The notes under the pieces were generated by a model. It saw only the letters and a program-made list of their open reading frames with translations, did no database searches and was not told the DNA's origin. Positions 1 through 10,100 of a DNA stretch of 64,000 nucleotides are shown piece after piece. The stretch's first letter is position 1; each line of letters begins with the position of its first letter. Origin of the DNA: Paenibacillus sp. FSL R5-0517 (lineage in GTDB: Bacteria > Bacillota > Bacilli > Paenibacillales > Paenibacillaceae); contig NZ_CP150235.1 of assembly GCF_037974355.1 (NCBI RefSeq), positions 3,348,001 through 3,412,000 of the forward strand, written 5' to 3'. The position numbers and the translations under genes were made by a program.

Positions 1-1
1 A

Positions 2-526
2 GGTGCTCTCCATTTGCCGAAAGTGCTCAGCTTTCTTGCCTTTGGAGACTTTAACGCCGAGGTAACCGGGCTGAATGAATTTCCACCCGATGAGCATCCG
101 CCGTTACTTGTGCATTACTTGTTTGATCTGATGGCTGGAATCGGTTTCGCACTGCTTGCGATCTCATCTCTGTATTTCCTGTTTGTGTTCTGGAAGAAAC
201 GCAACCAGTTTAACAAGTGGATGCTACGCATGGTTGCACTCAGTGCACCGCTTGCATTTCTGGCCGTTGAGATGGGCTGGTTCTATGCAGAGATCGGGCG
301 GCAGCCCTGGATCATCCGAGGTTATATGCGCGTAGAAGAGGCCGCCACTTCGTCACCGAGTGTACGAATTTTATTTTTCGTCTTCTTGCTTCTGTACATC
401 GTGCTTGGCGTCATCTGTGTTCTCGTGCTGAGACGTTTGTTCAATAACAATCCTGCTGAGCTTGAGATGGAGAAATGGTTGAAAGAGAAGCGTGATCAAT
501 CAGCCAAGGGAGGGGAGCAGGCCTGA
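2..526 (+). CDS. cydA: Cytochrome bd oxidase subunit I, C-terminal part (cut by window edge)
   Basis: This is the C-terminal ~174 residues of the quinol-oxidising subunit of the membrane cytochrome bd terminal oxidase. The open frame runs to the first bases of the window, so the real start lies upstream; the TTG at 14 is internal. Visible family signatures are the conserved GRQPW stretch (about residue 99) within a periplasmic-facing loop, followed by a long hydrophobic helix and a short charged C-terminus. At least three membrane segments can be seen. The stop TGA (524-526) overlaps the cydB start ATG by one base, which indicates translational coupling. Gene order cydA-cydB-cydD-cydC matches the Bacillus-type cyd operon. 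Identification is confident; only the N-terminal heme-ligand region cannot be checked. Confidence 0.95.
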   Translation, partial: GALHLPKVLSFLAFGDFNAEVTGLNEFPPDEHPPLLVHYLFDLMAGIGFALLAISSLYFLFVFWKKRNQFNKWMLRMVALSAPLAFLAVEMGWFYAEIGRQPWIIRGYMRVEEAATSSPSVRILFFVFLLLYIVLGVICVLVLRRLFNNNPAELEMEKWLKEKRDQSAKGGEQA

Positions 527-1539
527 TGAGTTATGAATTAATTGGTATATCGGTACTCTGGCTGTTCTTGTATGGCTATCTTATTGTAGCTTCTATTGAT
601 TTTGGAGCAGGTTTTTTCGCCTTTTATGCACGCCTGACCAAGCAGGATCATCTGATTAATCGGCTGATTTCCCGGTATCTATCACCGGTGTGGGAGATCA
701 CCAACGTATTTTTTGTCTTTTTCTATATTGGCATCGTCGGGTTTTTCCCGGATACCGCTTATTATTATGGCTCCGCGCTGCTTGTCCCGGGAAGTATTGC
801 CGTCATTCTGCTTGCTATTCGGGGGTCGTTTTATGCTTTTGAGAATTACGGTTCCAAAAATAACATTATATATTTGTTCTTATACGGAGCTACGGGTTTG
901 CTTATCCCGGCGTCGTTGTCAGTGGCACTAACATTGTCTGAAGGTGGCTTTATTCTAAAGCAAGGCGAGACGGTTTCCCTTGATTACTGGGCACTATTTA
1001 CGAATCCATTATCGTGGAGCATCGTTGGACTCGCCATCGTATCCGTATTGTTCATTAGCGGATCATTTCTTACATTTTACGCTTCTCGGGCAGAGGATCA
1101 TTCGGCATTAAAACTGATGCGTAACTATGCTTTGTTCTGGAGTACACCGACCATCATTCTCGCGTTGACTGCATTTATATATTTGGGTCAACACAATGAG
1201 CGTCATTTCCAAAACATGATGGATTTATGGTGGTTGCTGGCGCTTTCCGTTGCATTTTTCATGATTGCCATGTGGCTGTTATATAACGGTCGCCGTTACG
1301 GATTAGCTTTTATTTTCATTATGCTGCAATTTTTCACAGCCTTTTTCGCTTACGGCATTGGGCAGTATCCTTATATTCTTGATCCATATATCACGATTCA
1401 GAGCAGTGCCACACCGCCAGCAATGGGTTTTGCGCTAGTGGTTGTGTTTATCGGTGGGCTGTGCCTGTTAATTCCTTCTCTTATTCTGGTCTTCAAACTG
1501 TTCTTGTTTGATGCGGATTATGTCAAAGGGAAAAAATAA
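526..1539 (+). CDS. cydB: Cytochrome bd oxidase subunit II
   Basis: The 337-residue protein is a polytopic membrane protein with about eight to nine hydrophobic segments. It opens with the CydB-typical WLFLYGYLIVASIDFGAG stretch (about residues 13-30). CydB is the second core subunit of the low-proton-motive cytochrome bd quinol oxidase, working with CydA in the cytoplasmic membrane under low oxygen. Length matches the family. The ATG overlaps the cydA stop by one base, and cydD follows after 14 bases, so the genes are one operon. No oddities are visible. Confidence 0.95.
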   Translation: MSYELIGISVLWLFLYGYLIVASIDFGAGFFAFYARLTKQDHLINRLISRYLSPVWEITNVFFVFFYIGIVGFFPDTAYYYGSALLVPGSIAVILLAIRGSFYAFENYGSKNNIIYLFLYGATGLLIPASLSVALTLSEGGFILKQGETVSLDYWALFTNPLSWSIVGLAIVSVLFISGSFLTFYASRAEDHSALKLMRNYALFWSTPTIILALTAFIYLGQHNERHFQNMMDLWWLLALSVAFFMIAMWLLYNGRRYGLAFIFIMLQFFTAFFAYGIGQYPYILDPYITIQSSATPPAMGFALVVVFIGGLCLLIPSLILVFKLFLFDADYVKGKK

Positions 1540-1553
1540 AGGAGGAGCGTTCT

Positions 1554-3380
1554 GTGAAGAGAAGAGCCAAATCCAATCTGATCTCGCAGCAAATGTCGTT
1601 ACAACGAACAAACAGGCTGCTCCTTGCGATCATTTCGCTGGCGCTTGGTGTGACTATTATAAGTCAGGCGGCATTGGTGGCTGAAGCAGTCCAACGGATT
1701 TTTGTAGAGAAAGCTTCCTTCTCATCGGTGATGCTGCTGCTTGGGCTATTGCTGGCAGTAATGGCTGTGCGCACACTGTTGACGTACGGCAACGGGAAAG
1801 TGGGATTGCATATGGCAGCACGTGCCAAGACAAATATGCGAGCTTCTGTGTTGCAGAACCTTACCCGCGCTTCCATGCCTTCAACCCTTCGTGGACAGAC
1901 GGGAGGAAAGGTCAGCGTTGCTCTGGATGCTGTGGATGAAGCTGACAGCTATTTCAGTCAGTACATGCCGCGTATGATGGAAGCTGCAATGATTCCGATA
2001 CTGATTCTGATCGTTACGTTTACCCAGCACGCCAACACAGGCTACATTATGCTGTTTACAGCTCCGTTTATCCCGCTGTTCATGATTTTGGTGGGACTCA
2101 AGACAAAGAACAAATCCGAAGAGAAATACGCGCAGCTGGCCGAGTTTTCAGGTACATTTCTGGATTCGCTTCAAGGGCTGGTTACGTTGAAAATATTCGG
2201 ACGGGCTAAACGTCAGCAGCAGGAGATTGAACGCAGCAGTCTGGGTTATCGGGATGCCACGATGGGCATTTTGAAGATTGCCTTTACAAATACGTTTATG
2301 CTGGAATCGATCGTAATGTTAAGCATCGGTATCGTTGCGCTCGAACTGGCTATACAGTTACTCGTGTTCAAATCGATGAGCTTCCACACGGCCTTTCTTG
2401 TGTTGTTGCTCGTCCCTGAGTTTTACAGTCTATTGAAGAATACAGGAACGGCTTTTCACAGCGGGCGAACCAGTATGGGGGCCATTCGTAAGGTGGAAGA
2501 GATGCTTGAGGAGACGAGTGGCGCAAGTAAGCCTACCATAGATGAGAAAGCCGAGAAGGATACACATATCGGTGATACAAACGATTTAAGGGTGCAGCAG
2601 GACAAGTTACGCACAAGTCGTGCCGAGTTGACTCTGATGCCACCAACCATTGAACTGGACCACGTTCGTTTCCGGTACACACCGGATTCCTTTGGACTTG
2701 AGACAGGACAGCTCTCGATTGGACCGGGAGAACAGATTGCCATTGTAGGCAAAAGCGGCTCCGGTAAAACAACGCTGTTGCATCTCATTGCCGGTTTGTT
2801 GAAACCAGATTCGGGAGCGGTTCTGGTTAACGGAATGGAGCTTTCGCAACATGATGAAACTGCATGGTTTGAGCAAGTTAGCTACATTACACAGCATCCG
2901 TATATTTTTGCAGGTACCTTTGCTGAAAATATAGTGATTGGAGCAGGTCGAAACGTCTCCAGAGCTGAAATAGAGCAGGCGGCAGAGGAAGCAGGACTTG
3001 CTGGCGTTGTCGCTCAGTTGGAGCAGGGATTGGATACGTTTGTTGGTGAGGGTGGTCGGGGGTTATCTGGTGGGGAAAAGCAGCGACTTGCCTTGGCACG
3101 AGCTTTTCTGAAGAAACCAGCCGTTATTTTGTTCGATGAACCCACAGTAGGACTGGATCTTCACACCGAACGGGTACTGCAACAGTCCATTGCGTCATTA
3201 GCCAAAACAGCGACGATGATTACGGTGGCACACCGTTTATATACGATTCAACATGCAGACAACATTTTGTTTATGGATAATGGGGTGTTGGTGGATTCAG
3301 GACATCATGAAGCGCTTCTGGTGCGCCTGCCTCAATATGCGGAGATGGTGGATGTACAACGGAAAGGAGGGTTAGCATGA
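1554..3380 (+). CDS. cydD: Thiol/heme-compound exporter subunit CydD (ABC transporter)
   Basis: 608-residue half-transporter: six hydrophobic segments in the first ~310 residues, then an ABC ATPase domain. Walker A is GKSGSGKTT (near residue 400), the signature is LSGGEKQR and Walker B ends in ILFDEP. CydDC is known to be required for assembly of cytochrome bd and exports reduced thiols in E. coli; here it sits directly behind cydAB, which supports the same role. The start is GTG at 1554, chosen because GGAGGAG lies at 1541-1547 just upstream. There is a low-complexity hydrophilic linker (about residues 320-365) between the membrane and ATPase domains. The stop overlaps the cydC start (ATGA). 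Confidence 0.93.
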   Translation: MKRRAKSNLISQQMSLQRTNRLLLAIISLALGVTIISQAALVAEAVQRIFVEKASFSSVMLLLGLLLAVMAVRTLLTYGNGKVGLHMAARAKTNMRASVLQNLTRASMPSTLRGQTGGKVSVALDAVDEADSYFSQYMPRMMEAAMIPILILIVTFTQHANTGYIMLFTAPFIPLFMILVGLKTKNKSEEKYAQLAEFSGTFLDSLQGLVTLKIFGRAKRQQQEIERSSLGYRDATMGILKIAFTNTFMLESIVMLSIGIVALELAIQLLVFKSMSFHTAFLVLLLVPEFYSLLKNTGTAFHSGRTSMGAIRKVEEMLEETSGASKPTIDEKAEKDTHIGDTNDLRVQQDKLRTSRAELTLMPPTIELDHVRFRYTPDSFGLETGQLSIGPGEQIAIVGKSGSGKTTLLHLIAGLLKPDSGAVLVNGMELSQHDETAWFEQVSYITQHPYIFAGTFAENIVIGAGRNVSRAEIEQAAEEAGLAGVVAQLEQGLDTFVGEGGRGLSGGEKQRLALARAFLKKPAVILFDEPTVGLDLHTERVLQQSIASLAKTATMITVAHRLYTIQHADNILFMDNGVLVDSGHHEALLVRLPQYAEMVDVQRKGGLA

Positions 3381-5104
3381 ATGAGCTGACGATTCTGTCA
3401 AAAGCGATGATTCAGGAGCGCAAGGATATCTTGCTTTCCATTTTGGGCGGATTTATCGCTGGCATAGCAGGGGTAGCGCTCTTTTCCGCGAGTGGATACA
3501 TGATTTCGCAAACGGTATTTGCGCCACCGCTATACACCTTAATCGTACTTACCTCGATGGTCAAACTGCTCGGTTTCCTTCGGGCGGCGAGTCGTTACGC
3601 AGAACGCTTGTATTCTCATAGGGCGACGTTCTCCATGCTCAGCCGTTTGCGGACATCCTTTTTTGCCAAACTGATCCCGGTGACACCGGGTATCATGAAC
3701 AAAAACCGAAGCGGAGATCTGCTTGCGCGGATCGTGGGTGATGTGGAAAGCTTGCAAAATTACTTTTTGCGTGTCGCCTATCCACCGATCATTGTTGTCA
3801 TGGTGTTTTTGGCTACCATGCTGTTCACTTCGGCTTTTTCAATCTGGATTGCGTGTTTGCTGGTACTTGGCATGCTGATCACGGCTTTTGTTGTACCTGG
3901 CATTGTTTTGTTGGGACAGCGAAAAATCCACGGACGTGTCCGCCAGCAACGGGCTTTGCTGTCCACGGAAGTGACCGAAGTGTTGTATGGTTTCCGGGAT
4001 CTGAAAGTATACGGCCAATTGGAACAGCGCGAGCAGCAGCTTCAGCAGGCTTCCGCTACATTGGCAACAGAACAGAAACAAGCCGCTTCGCACTTGCTAC
4101 GAGGGCAATCCATGCACGTTTTTGTGACGTATCTCGTGACATGGGGTGTGCTTGCCCTGAGCGCTTTCTTGATTATGAACGGAGTGTTCGCTGGTGTATT
4201 CCTCGCCATGCTGATCCTGGCTACTCAGACTGTGTTCGAAGAAGCTGCGGGAATGGCTGTATTACCTCTATATAAACAGGACAGCGAACATGCAGCTCAG
4301 CGACTGACGGAAACTGTGCCAACCTCCGATGTACATCCTGCACAGCCAAGGGGTGAATTGTCAGGCGATCATGCAGTTTCAATCGAGTTAACTCATGTTA
4401 ACTTCCAATATGAAGGAGAATGGAGACCGGCGCTGAGGGAGCTATCCCTGCAGCTTACAGCAGGCTCCAAAACTGCGATTGTCGGGCCGAGCGGGTCAGG
4501 TAAGTCAACGATTATTGATCTGCTACTCAAGCTGCGTACACCAACGTCTGGTGATATATGGTTAAACGATATTCCGGTGCAGGAATTGAATGAAGAGAGT
4601 ATTTGGCAAAGGGCAAATGTTGTGTTGCAGCAAAGTCATTTCTTCCGAGGAACCATTCGGGATAACCTGCTGCTGAATGGAGAAGAACATTCGGATGAAA
4701 AACTAATGGCTGTTCTGGACAAAGTACAACTGCCGAATAAGTCGTTGAACGACATGGTGTATGAAAAAGGGGAGAATCTGTCGGATGGCGAGAAGCAGCG
4801 GCTAGCTCTGGCACGCGCCATGTTGCGCAACGGAAGGTTATGGCTGCTGGACGAACCAACTTCTTCTCTGGATTACGTCACAGAGCAACGTGTATTACAG
4901 CATCTTTTGGCACAGGCGACCGAAGATACAGTTCTTCTGATCTGTCACCGGCTGACGGGATTAGAAGAGATGGATCGGATTGTCGTCATGGACCAAGGCA
5001 AGATTGTAGAATCGGGTTCTTTCTCCGAGTTAATGGATCAAAAAGGTTATTTTTATAAAATGAAGCAAATTGAACGACAAATGATTGGAGACGCCGGGGC
5101 GTGA
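3377..5104 (+). CDS. cydC: Thiol/heme-compound exporter subunit CydC (ABC transporter)
   Basis: 575-residue partner half-transporter to the preceding gene. It carries a membrane domain of six segments, Walker A GPSGSGKST, signature NLSDGEKQR and Walker B LWLLDEP. The signature has LSDGE instead of the canonical LSGGE, a common variation in heterodimeric exporters. The ATG overlaps the cydD stop by four bases (ATGA), so the two subunits are translationally coupled. CydC with CydD forms the inner-membrane exporter needed for cytochrome bd maturation. A strong intrinsic terminator follows at 5149-5204, ending the operon. Confidence 0.93.
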   Translation: MNELTILSKAMIQERKDILLSILGGFIAGIAGVALFSASGYMISQTVFAPPLYTLIVLTSMVKLLGFLRAASRYAERLYSHRATFSMLSRLRTSFFAKLIPVTPGIMNKNRSGDLLARIVGDVESLQNYFLRVAYPPIIVVMVFLATMLFTSAFSIWIACLLVLGMLITAFVVPGIVLLGQRKIHGRVRQQRALLSTEVTEVLYGFRDLKVYGQLEQREQQLQQASATLATEQKQAASHLLRGQSMHVFVTYLVTWGVLALSAFLIMNGVFAGVFLAMLILATQTVFEEAAGMAVLPLYKQDSEHAAQRLTETVPTSDVHPAQPRGELSGDHAVSIELTHVNFQYEGEWRPALRELSLQLTAGSKTAIVGPSGSGKSTIIDLLLKLRTPTSGDIWLNDIPVQELNEESIWQRANVVLQQSHFFRGTIRDNLLLNGEEHSDEKLMAVLDKVQLPNKSLNDMVYEKGENLSDGEKQRLALARAMLRNGRLWLLDEPTSSLDYVTEQRVLQHLLAQATEDTVLLICHRLTGLEEMDRIVVMDQGKIVESGSFSELMDQKGYFYKMKQIERQMIGDAGA

Positions 5105-5148
5105 AATTGTAAGAAGAGTCCTGTTCGTGGTGTCGATCGTGCTTATTC

Positions 5149-5204
5149 AAAGACTAAAGAACGTCACTGATGTTATCGTCAGTAGCCGTTCTTTAGTCTT
5201 TTTG
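5149..5204 (+). terminator. Intrinsic terminator of cydABCD
   Basis: A perfect 15-base stem (AAAGACTAAAGAACG at 5149-5163 with its complement at 5187-5201) is followed by a T-run. It lies 45 bases after the cydC stop. Confidence 0.9.
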
Positions 5205-5295
5205 TCTATTCATTAAAAGAACTGTAAGCTCCTAATATAACAAAAGGTTAGCGAGTTCAAACGGATAATGGATATTTCGCAATCTAAGTCATCCT

Positions 5296-5571
5296 TTACA
5301 TCACAGCAGATGATTCAGACGCCTTATTCTTCTTCGCAAGCGGTTTCTTCCTTAATGTTCGATCATATAGATACGGCTTACCGTGATATTCCCATGCATT
5401 CTTTTGTTTTTGCTTTTTATGTATATCAACCTTAATCTCCAGATTGGCAACGTTGCTCTGGAATTCAGTCGCAATTCGTTTGCACCATTTCAGTCCACTT
5501 TCTTCTGATGCACTGAAGTGCACGCGTAACAGATATCCATTCACCGTCAATTCAAACTTATATAAATTCAT
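5296..5571 (-). CDS. Small protein of unknown function (91 aa)
   Basis: I do not recognise this gene. It encodes 91 residues; the first half looks like a beta-rich fold (NLYKFELTVNGYLLRVHF) and the C-terminal third is highly basic (several Lys-Lys pairs and KKNK). No signal peptide or membrane segment is visible. The start is taken as ATG at 5571 (reverse strand) because AAAGGA lies about nine bases upstream; an in-frame TTG six codons earlier overlaps that ribosome binding site and is unlikely. It stands alone between the convergent cyd terminator and the divergent yesN-like gene. Coding status is supported by a sensible start and ribosome binding site only. Confidence 0.6.
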   Translation of the reverse strand: MNLYKFELTVNGYLLRVHFSASEESGLKWCKRIATEFQSNVANLEIKVDIHKKQKQKNAWEYHGKPYLYDRTLRKKPLAKKNKASESSAVM

Positions 5572-5758
5572 GGTATGTATCCTTTCCAAGTAGAGATTAT
5601 ATACTGCACAAAATACGATAATCTGATTATAACACGAACGTACGTTCCGAAAAAGTGATATTTATGAAAACCATAATCCAAGAAGGTTCGTTAGACTCCT
5701 TCGCAGGAGTCCGTTTAATGGTAAAATATCTAAAAATGGTTCATGTTGGAGGATACGC

Positions 5759-7375
5759 ATGTATAAACTGATGATCGTCGATGATGAATTGCTCATGCGG
5801 GTTGGAATTCGTTCTATGCTGAATTGGGAAGAGTACAATTTCCATGTTGTTGGTGAAGCTGGAAATGGTAAAGAGGCATTGAGCCTGGCACTTGAAGTAA
5901 TACCGGACCTAATTATTACAGATATCAAGATGCCGGTTATGGATGGACTGCAGCTTATACAAGAGGCCTCCGGCTCACTAAAAACCTGTAAGTATGTCAT
6001 CCTGAGTAATTTTGACGAATTTCATTATGTGAAAGAGGCACTGAAACTTGGCGCTACAGATTACTTGATTAAAAGCGAGATCACCGAATCCTCCCTTATT
6101 GAGCTCCTGAGCACGGTTGGACAGAAACTGCAAAGTGAACATGTTCATCCAACCAATTCACCCTCTATCGCGCAGGATTATTCTAAGAATCTAAGATATC
6201 TAAAGGATAGTTTTTTTCAAGATATTGTAAGCGGATTCATAAGTGGAGAGGACATCATCTCCAGAGCAGAAGAACTGCATTTTCGTATCCATTCGGACCA
6301 GCTGGTTGTCATCAAGTTCATCGTGAACTATTACGAGGACGCAAAGAGGAAATATGTTGAGAAGGGGGAAAAGCTACTCCGATTTTCAATTCTTAATATT
6401 ATGGAAGAGATTATTCCCTCGAAGTGGGAGAAGGAGATTTTTGTTGAAAGTTCTTCTGACTATTGGGTGATCGTCAATGTACATCCTGAGAGCCAATCTG
6501 TACACACCGATATAAATAAACTATGTAACAAATTGCTGTCTTCCATCAAGGACTTTATGAATCTGTCCCTCACCGCAGGTGTAAGTACGATGGTTTCGGG
6601 CTTCCCTCACATTAAGAAGGCCTGCCAAGAGGCGGAAATGGCTCTACAACATGGGTTCTTCACAGGTAGCAACAAGGTATTGTATTACGAGTATATGGTC
6701 GAATCCCCAGATCGACAGGAAATTAAGGGGGCTTTAAGCCCGCAACAAGAACGAGATTTGTTGAAGTTATGGGTAAGCAAAGACAACAATAAAGCGAAAG
6801 AGTTCCTCGAAGGAATCCGATTCAATCTGGAGCAGCTACGAGCGGATGAGAATAGCATTCGCAAGCAATATATCATGGTATTGGAAGTGATACATTCCCA
6901 TCTTTCCCGAGCTACGGAAAGAGGTACAGCTTCTTTAACAGAAAAATCGCCATATGAAATCGTTCTAAAGGGGGAGTATTGGGAGGATATTCACCAAGAT
7001 ATGCTTGCCCATATTGCGTATTACTTCCAAACCGATTCCCAAAACAAACAGGAAAGCACCTACACCGATCTGGCCACTGAATTGATCGACAAGTATTATG
7101 CTGAGGATATTTCCTTGCAAGGCATCGCAAGCCAAATCAGTGTTAATCCGTCGTATTTAAGCCGGGTGTTCAAGCAGGAACGAGGAGAGAACTTTATCAC
7201 GTATTTGACCCGAGTTCGCATTGAACATGCTAAAACGTATCTATCGAGCAGAGGAATGAGAGTGTATGAAATCGCAGAAAAGGTAGGCTACCATAATTAC
7301 ACGTACTTCAGTAAGATTTTCAAAAAATCGGTAGGTGTCACCCCTGAGGAATATCGAGAGTTACAGCAGGGATGA
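5759..7375 (+). CDS. YesN-type response regulator (REC + AraC helix-turn-helix)
   Basis: 538-residue cytosolic regulator. The receiver domain (residues 1-120) has the acidic pair D8/D9, the phosphoacceptor D55 in IITDIKMP and a conserved Lys near residue 105. A long middle region of unknown fold follows, and the last ~100 residues form an AraC-type double helix-turn-helix ending PEEYREL. Proteins of this shape pair with YesM-type histidine kinases and control adjacent sugar importers. The kinase follows after 28 bases and the importer genes are convergent just beyond, so it probably activates the binding-protein operon at 9.2-12.7 kb. Upstream GGAGGA supports the ATG start. Confidence 0.9.
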   Translation: MYKLMIVDDELLMRVGIRSMLNWEEYNFHVVGEAGNGKEALSLALEVIPDLIITDIKMPVMDGLQLIQEASGSLKTCKYVILSNFDEFHYVKEALKLGATDYLIKSEITESSLIELLSTVGQKLQSEHVHPTNSPSIAQDYSKNLRYLKDSFFQDIVSGFISGEDIISRAEELHFRIHSDQLVVIKFIVNYYEDAKRKYVEKGEKLLRFSILNIMEEIIPSKWEKEIFVESSSDYWVIVNVHPESQSVHTDINKLCNKLLSSIKDFMNLSLTAGVSTMVSGFPHIKKACQEAEMALQHGFFTGSNKVLYYEYMVESPDRQEIKGALSPQQERDLLKLWVSKDNNKAKEFLEGIRFNLEQLRADENSIRKQYIMVLEVIHSHLSRATERGTASLTEKSPYEIVLKGEYWEDIHQDMLAHIAYYFQTDSQNKQESTYTDLATELIDKYYAEDISLQGIASQISVNPSYLSRVFKQERGENFITYLTRVRIEHAKTYLSSRGMRVYEIAEKVGYHNYTYFSKIFKKSVGVTPEEYRELQQG

Positions 7376-7403
7376 ATGTAATCGGTGAATAGAGGTGCAG
7401 CAT

Positions 7404-9149
7404 ATGAAGCATGTTCGGCCTTTCCGAATCAAGTACAAAATTATGGTGATCTGTATGACCGTCATTATCCTTCCGGTATTGGTGATGACGATCAATTCGT
7501 ATTACTCCTCAGAGCGGTTATTGGCACAGAACTATACAACGCTGCTCAATGATCTAGCCAAACAGACGAATATTCGCATTGACGAGTTCCTCAAGGAGAT
7601 TGAAAAAATTTCATTACTGGCTAGCAATGGCCTTAGTGACAATCTGTCTGCCACTCATGAAGGAAGTTTTCCAATCCAGGATTTCCTGCGAACGGGTGAT
7701 GAACAGCATGAGATTGCCGCATACAACATTCTGATGAATTATATCATGATGAAAGATCGTGTATTCTCCATCTACCTCTACAATATGAACGGGGGACAGG
7801 ACCTTTTTGTCAGTCCGCATCAACCCATTGATCCGAACTACAAAGTAGCGAATGAATTATGGTTTAAAAAGTTCATGCATGATAATGATCGAACCATTAC
7901 CCTCACAACACGAATCGACGAGCAATTGGAGAATAAAATACTGGCAGTGTCACACGCTCGCAAAATTCATGATGTGTCTAGTGGAGAGCTGCTTGGTGTA
8001 ATCGTTGTCAGTATTGATATCAAATTCATCGAGATTGTCAATCGAAATTTGCAGGAAGGGTTACGCTCCAGATTCATGATCGTTGATGAGGATGACAAAA
8101 TCGTATATAACGTGAACGAACGATTAATTGGGACATTGTTCAGGGACAACGTGCGTCCACCTGAAACATTCAATGTCGTGGTGACCAGTCCCCTTAGTCA
8201 GCAAAAATGGACAACTTACTTATATATGCCTTTGGATGAGTTGACTGCGGATGGCAAAATATTGGGCCGTAATCTGGTGACGCTCGCCATGGTCATTGTT
8301 CTTTTTGCTGCCGTCATATCCATCTTTCTATCTCACGTGATCACAACGCCCATTAAAAAACTGCTACGGAATATCGCGTTAGTTGAGAAAGGTCAGTTTG
8401 AACAAGTTGAACCTATTGGCTCAAGAGACGAGATTGGACACTTATCCATTCGATTTAATAGAATGTCTCACGAGTTGAAGCGGTTGGTCGAACGGATACA
8501 GCAAGAAGAGATAGAAAAAGCCAAGGCCGAGATGCGTGCGCTCCATGACCAGATCAAGCCTCATTTTCTATATAATACCCTTGGGTCGGTGAAATGGATC
8601 GCCTCGATGCAACAAGCTGACAAAATCGTGGATATGACTGATGCCCTAATCTCGATGCTCCGCTATGCCACAAAATCCGATGGAACCCTCGTAACGATTC
8701 GTGAGGAACTCGATAATATAGCCAATTATGTAACGATCCAGAATGTCAGGTACTATGATTGTATTCAGATGAGATATGAGATTGAGGATAGAGTGTTGGA
8801 TTATCGGATGCCCAAAATGATCCTGCAGCCCATTGTGGAGAATGCAATTTTTCATGGCCTGGCCGAGCTAGAGGAAGACGGAATCATCACCATTCGGATT
8901 CAACTGCGAATGGATGAAGTTGTCATTGAAATCTGCGATAATGGCGTGGGTATGGATCAACATACGATGCAGAACCTCATGGAAGAAAAGTCCGGTGCAG
9001 GTACAGGAACCAATGGAATTGGACTGCATAATGTGCAGCGACGAATTCAACTTCATTTTGGGAAACATTATGGAATACAGGTGGAGAGTATAGTAGGTGA
9101 AGGTACCAAGTTCTCCATTTTGCTGCCTGCCATTTCAGAGTTTAGATAG
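7404..9149 (+). CDS. YesM-type sensor histidine kinase
   Basis: 581-residue membrane sensor kinase. It has a membrane segment near residues 11-35, a large extracytoplasmic sensor region, a second membrane segment near residue 295, a HAMP linker, then the His_kinase (LytS/YesM) domain with the phosphoacceptor His in QIKPHFLYNTL. The ATPase domain follows, with the N-box PIVENAIFHG and the G-box GIGLHN. ATG 7404 is preferred over the in-frame GTG at 7395, because the AGAGGTG that would serve as ribosome binding site overlaps that GTG. It forms a two-gene operon with the upstream response regulator and probably senses an oligosaccharide or its binding protein. Confidence 0.9.
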   Translation: MKHVRPFRIKYKIMVICMTVIILPVLVMTINSYYSSERLLAQNYTTLLNDLAKQTNIRIDEFLKEIEKISLLASNGLSDNLSATHEGSFPIQDFLRTGDEQHEIAAYNILMNYIMMKDRVFSIYLYNMNGGQDLFVSPHQPIDPNYKVANELWFKKFMHDNDRTITLTTRIDEQLENKILAVSHARKIHDVSSGELLGVIVVSIDIKFIEIVNRNLQEGLRSRFMIVDEDDKIVYNVNERLIGTLFRDNVRPPETFNVVVTSPLSQQKWTTYLYMPLDELTADGKILGRNLVTLAMVIVLFAAVISIFLSHVITTPIKKLLRNIALVEKGQFEQVEPIGSRDEIGHLSIRFNRMSHELKRLVERIQQEEIEKAKAEMRALHDQIKPHFLYNTLGSVKWIASMQQADKIVDMTDALISMLRYATKSDGTLVTIREELDNIANYVTIQNVRYYDCIQMRYEIEDRVLDYRMPKMILQPIVENAIFHGLAELEEDGIITIRIQLRMDEVVIEICDNGVGMDQHTMQNLMEEKSGAGTGTNGIGLHNVQRRIQLHFGKHYGIQVESIVGEGTKFSILLPAISEFR

Positions 9150-9189
9150 AACCAAAGGGCTTGCAGTATGAACTGCAAGCCCTTTGGTT
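9150..9189. terminator. Bidirectional intrinsic terminator
   Basis: A perfect 17-base stem (9150-9166 with 9173-9189) and six-base loop sit exactly between the convergent kinase and permease genes. The right arm touches the permease stop codon (9189-9191), so one hairpin serves both operons. Confidence 0.85.
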
Positions 9190-10079
9190 TACCCCTTGAC
9201 GCTGCCTAGCACCAAACCTTTGGTAAAGTATTTCTGTAGGAACGGATATACGAGTAAAATCGGAATGGCTCCCAAGAACATTTGAGCTGCGCGTCCCGTT
9301 CTGGCGTTCATCATGGATAATAGCTGCGTATAATCCGAGCCGGATTTCAGCATGATTTGCTCAAAACTTTGCAGAAGGGTCTGCAGGTAGCTTTGTAATG
9401 GATAATTGGCTGGATTGTTCATATAAATAATGCCATCGAACCACGAATTCCAGTGGGCAACGATACTGAACAAACCAACGGTTGCGAGAGCGGGCTTAAG
9501 AAGTGGGAGCAGAATCCGAAGCAATACCTGTACTGGACCAGCACCATCGATAATGGCTGATTCTTCAATCTCCTCGGGCAACCCTCTAATGAAATTCATG
9601 AGGATAATCATACTGAATACGGGGAGAGCCCCAGGCAGGATCAAAGACCATATGGAATCGATTAGTCCCATTTTGACAACCACGAGATAGGTTGGAATTA
9701 ATCCTCCACTGAATAACATGGTTACAATGAAAAATCCCATATAGATGTTACGCCCCATTAATTTTTGTTTGGATTTGGAGAGGGGATAGGCCGTGAGTAC
9801 GATCAGAACCAGATTCACCAATGTTCCGAGAACGGTTCGTTGGATGGCCACCCAGAGAGAGGAGAAAAATGACCCTCCCGTTAACGCAAATTCATAGGCT
9901 TTTGTCGTAAATTCCACAGGCCAGAATGTAACACTCCCCGCAGATACAGCTGCGCTGCTGCTGAATGAAACAGCCAACAGGTTAATAAATGGCAGGATAC
10001 ATAAGAGAGAAATTAGAAGCAATATAGTGTAGTTTAAGATAAGAAATACACGTCTGCTCATACTTTTATCATGGATCAT
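9189..10079 (-). CDS. Carbohydrate ABC transporter permease, LplC/MalG-like
   Basis: 296-residue inner-membrane permease with six hydrophobic segments and the EAA loop (EEIEESAIIDGAGPVQVLLRI; about residues 185-205) that contacts the ATPase. It is a CUT1-family sugar importer permease and resembles the LplC/YtcP group that takes complex oligosaccharides. It begins 21 bases after the partner permease and ends at the shared bidirectional terminator. No ATPase gene is nearby, which is normal for this group: they are usually served by one shared MsmX-type ATPase. GGAGGAGGAA just upstream supports the ATG start. Confidence 0.9.
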   Translation of the reverse strand: MIHDKSMSRRVFLILNYTILLLISLLCILPFINLLAVSFSSSAAVSAGSVTFWPVEFTTKAYEFALTGGSFFSSLWVAIQRTVLGTLVNLVLIVLTAYPLSKSKQKLMGRNIYMGFFIVTMLFSGGLIPTYLVVVKMGLIDSIWSLILPGALPVFSMIILMNFIRGLPEEIEESAIIDGAGPVQVLLRILLPLLKPALATVGLFSIVAHWNSWFDGIIYMNNPANYPLQSYLQTLLQSFEQIMLKSGSDYTQLLSMMNARTGRAAQMFLGAIPILLVYPFLQKYFTKGLVLGSVKG

Positions 10080-10100
10080 AATGTGAGTTCCTCCTCCTTC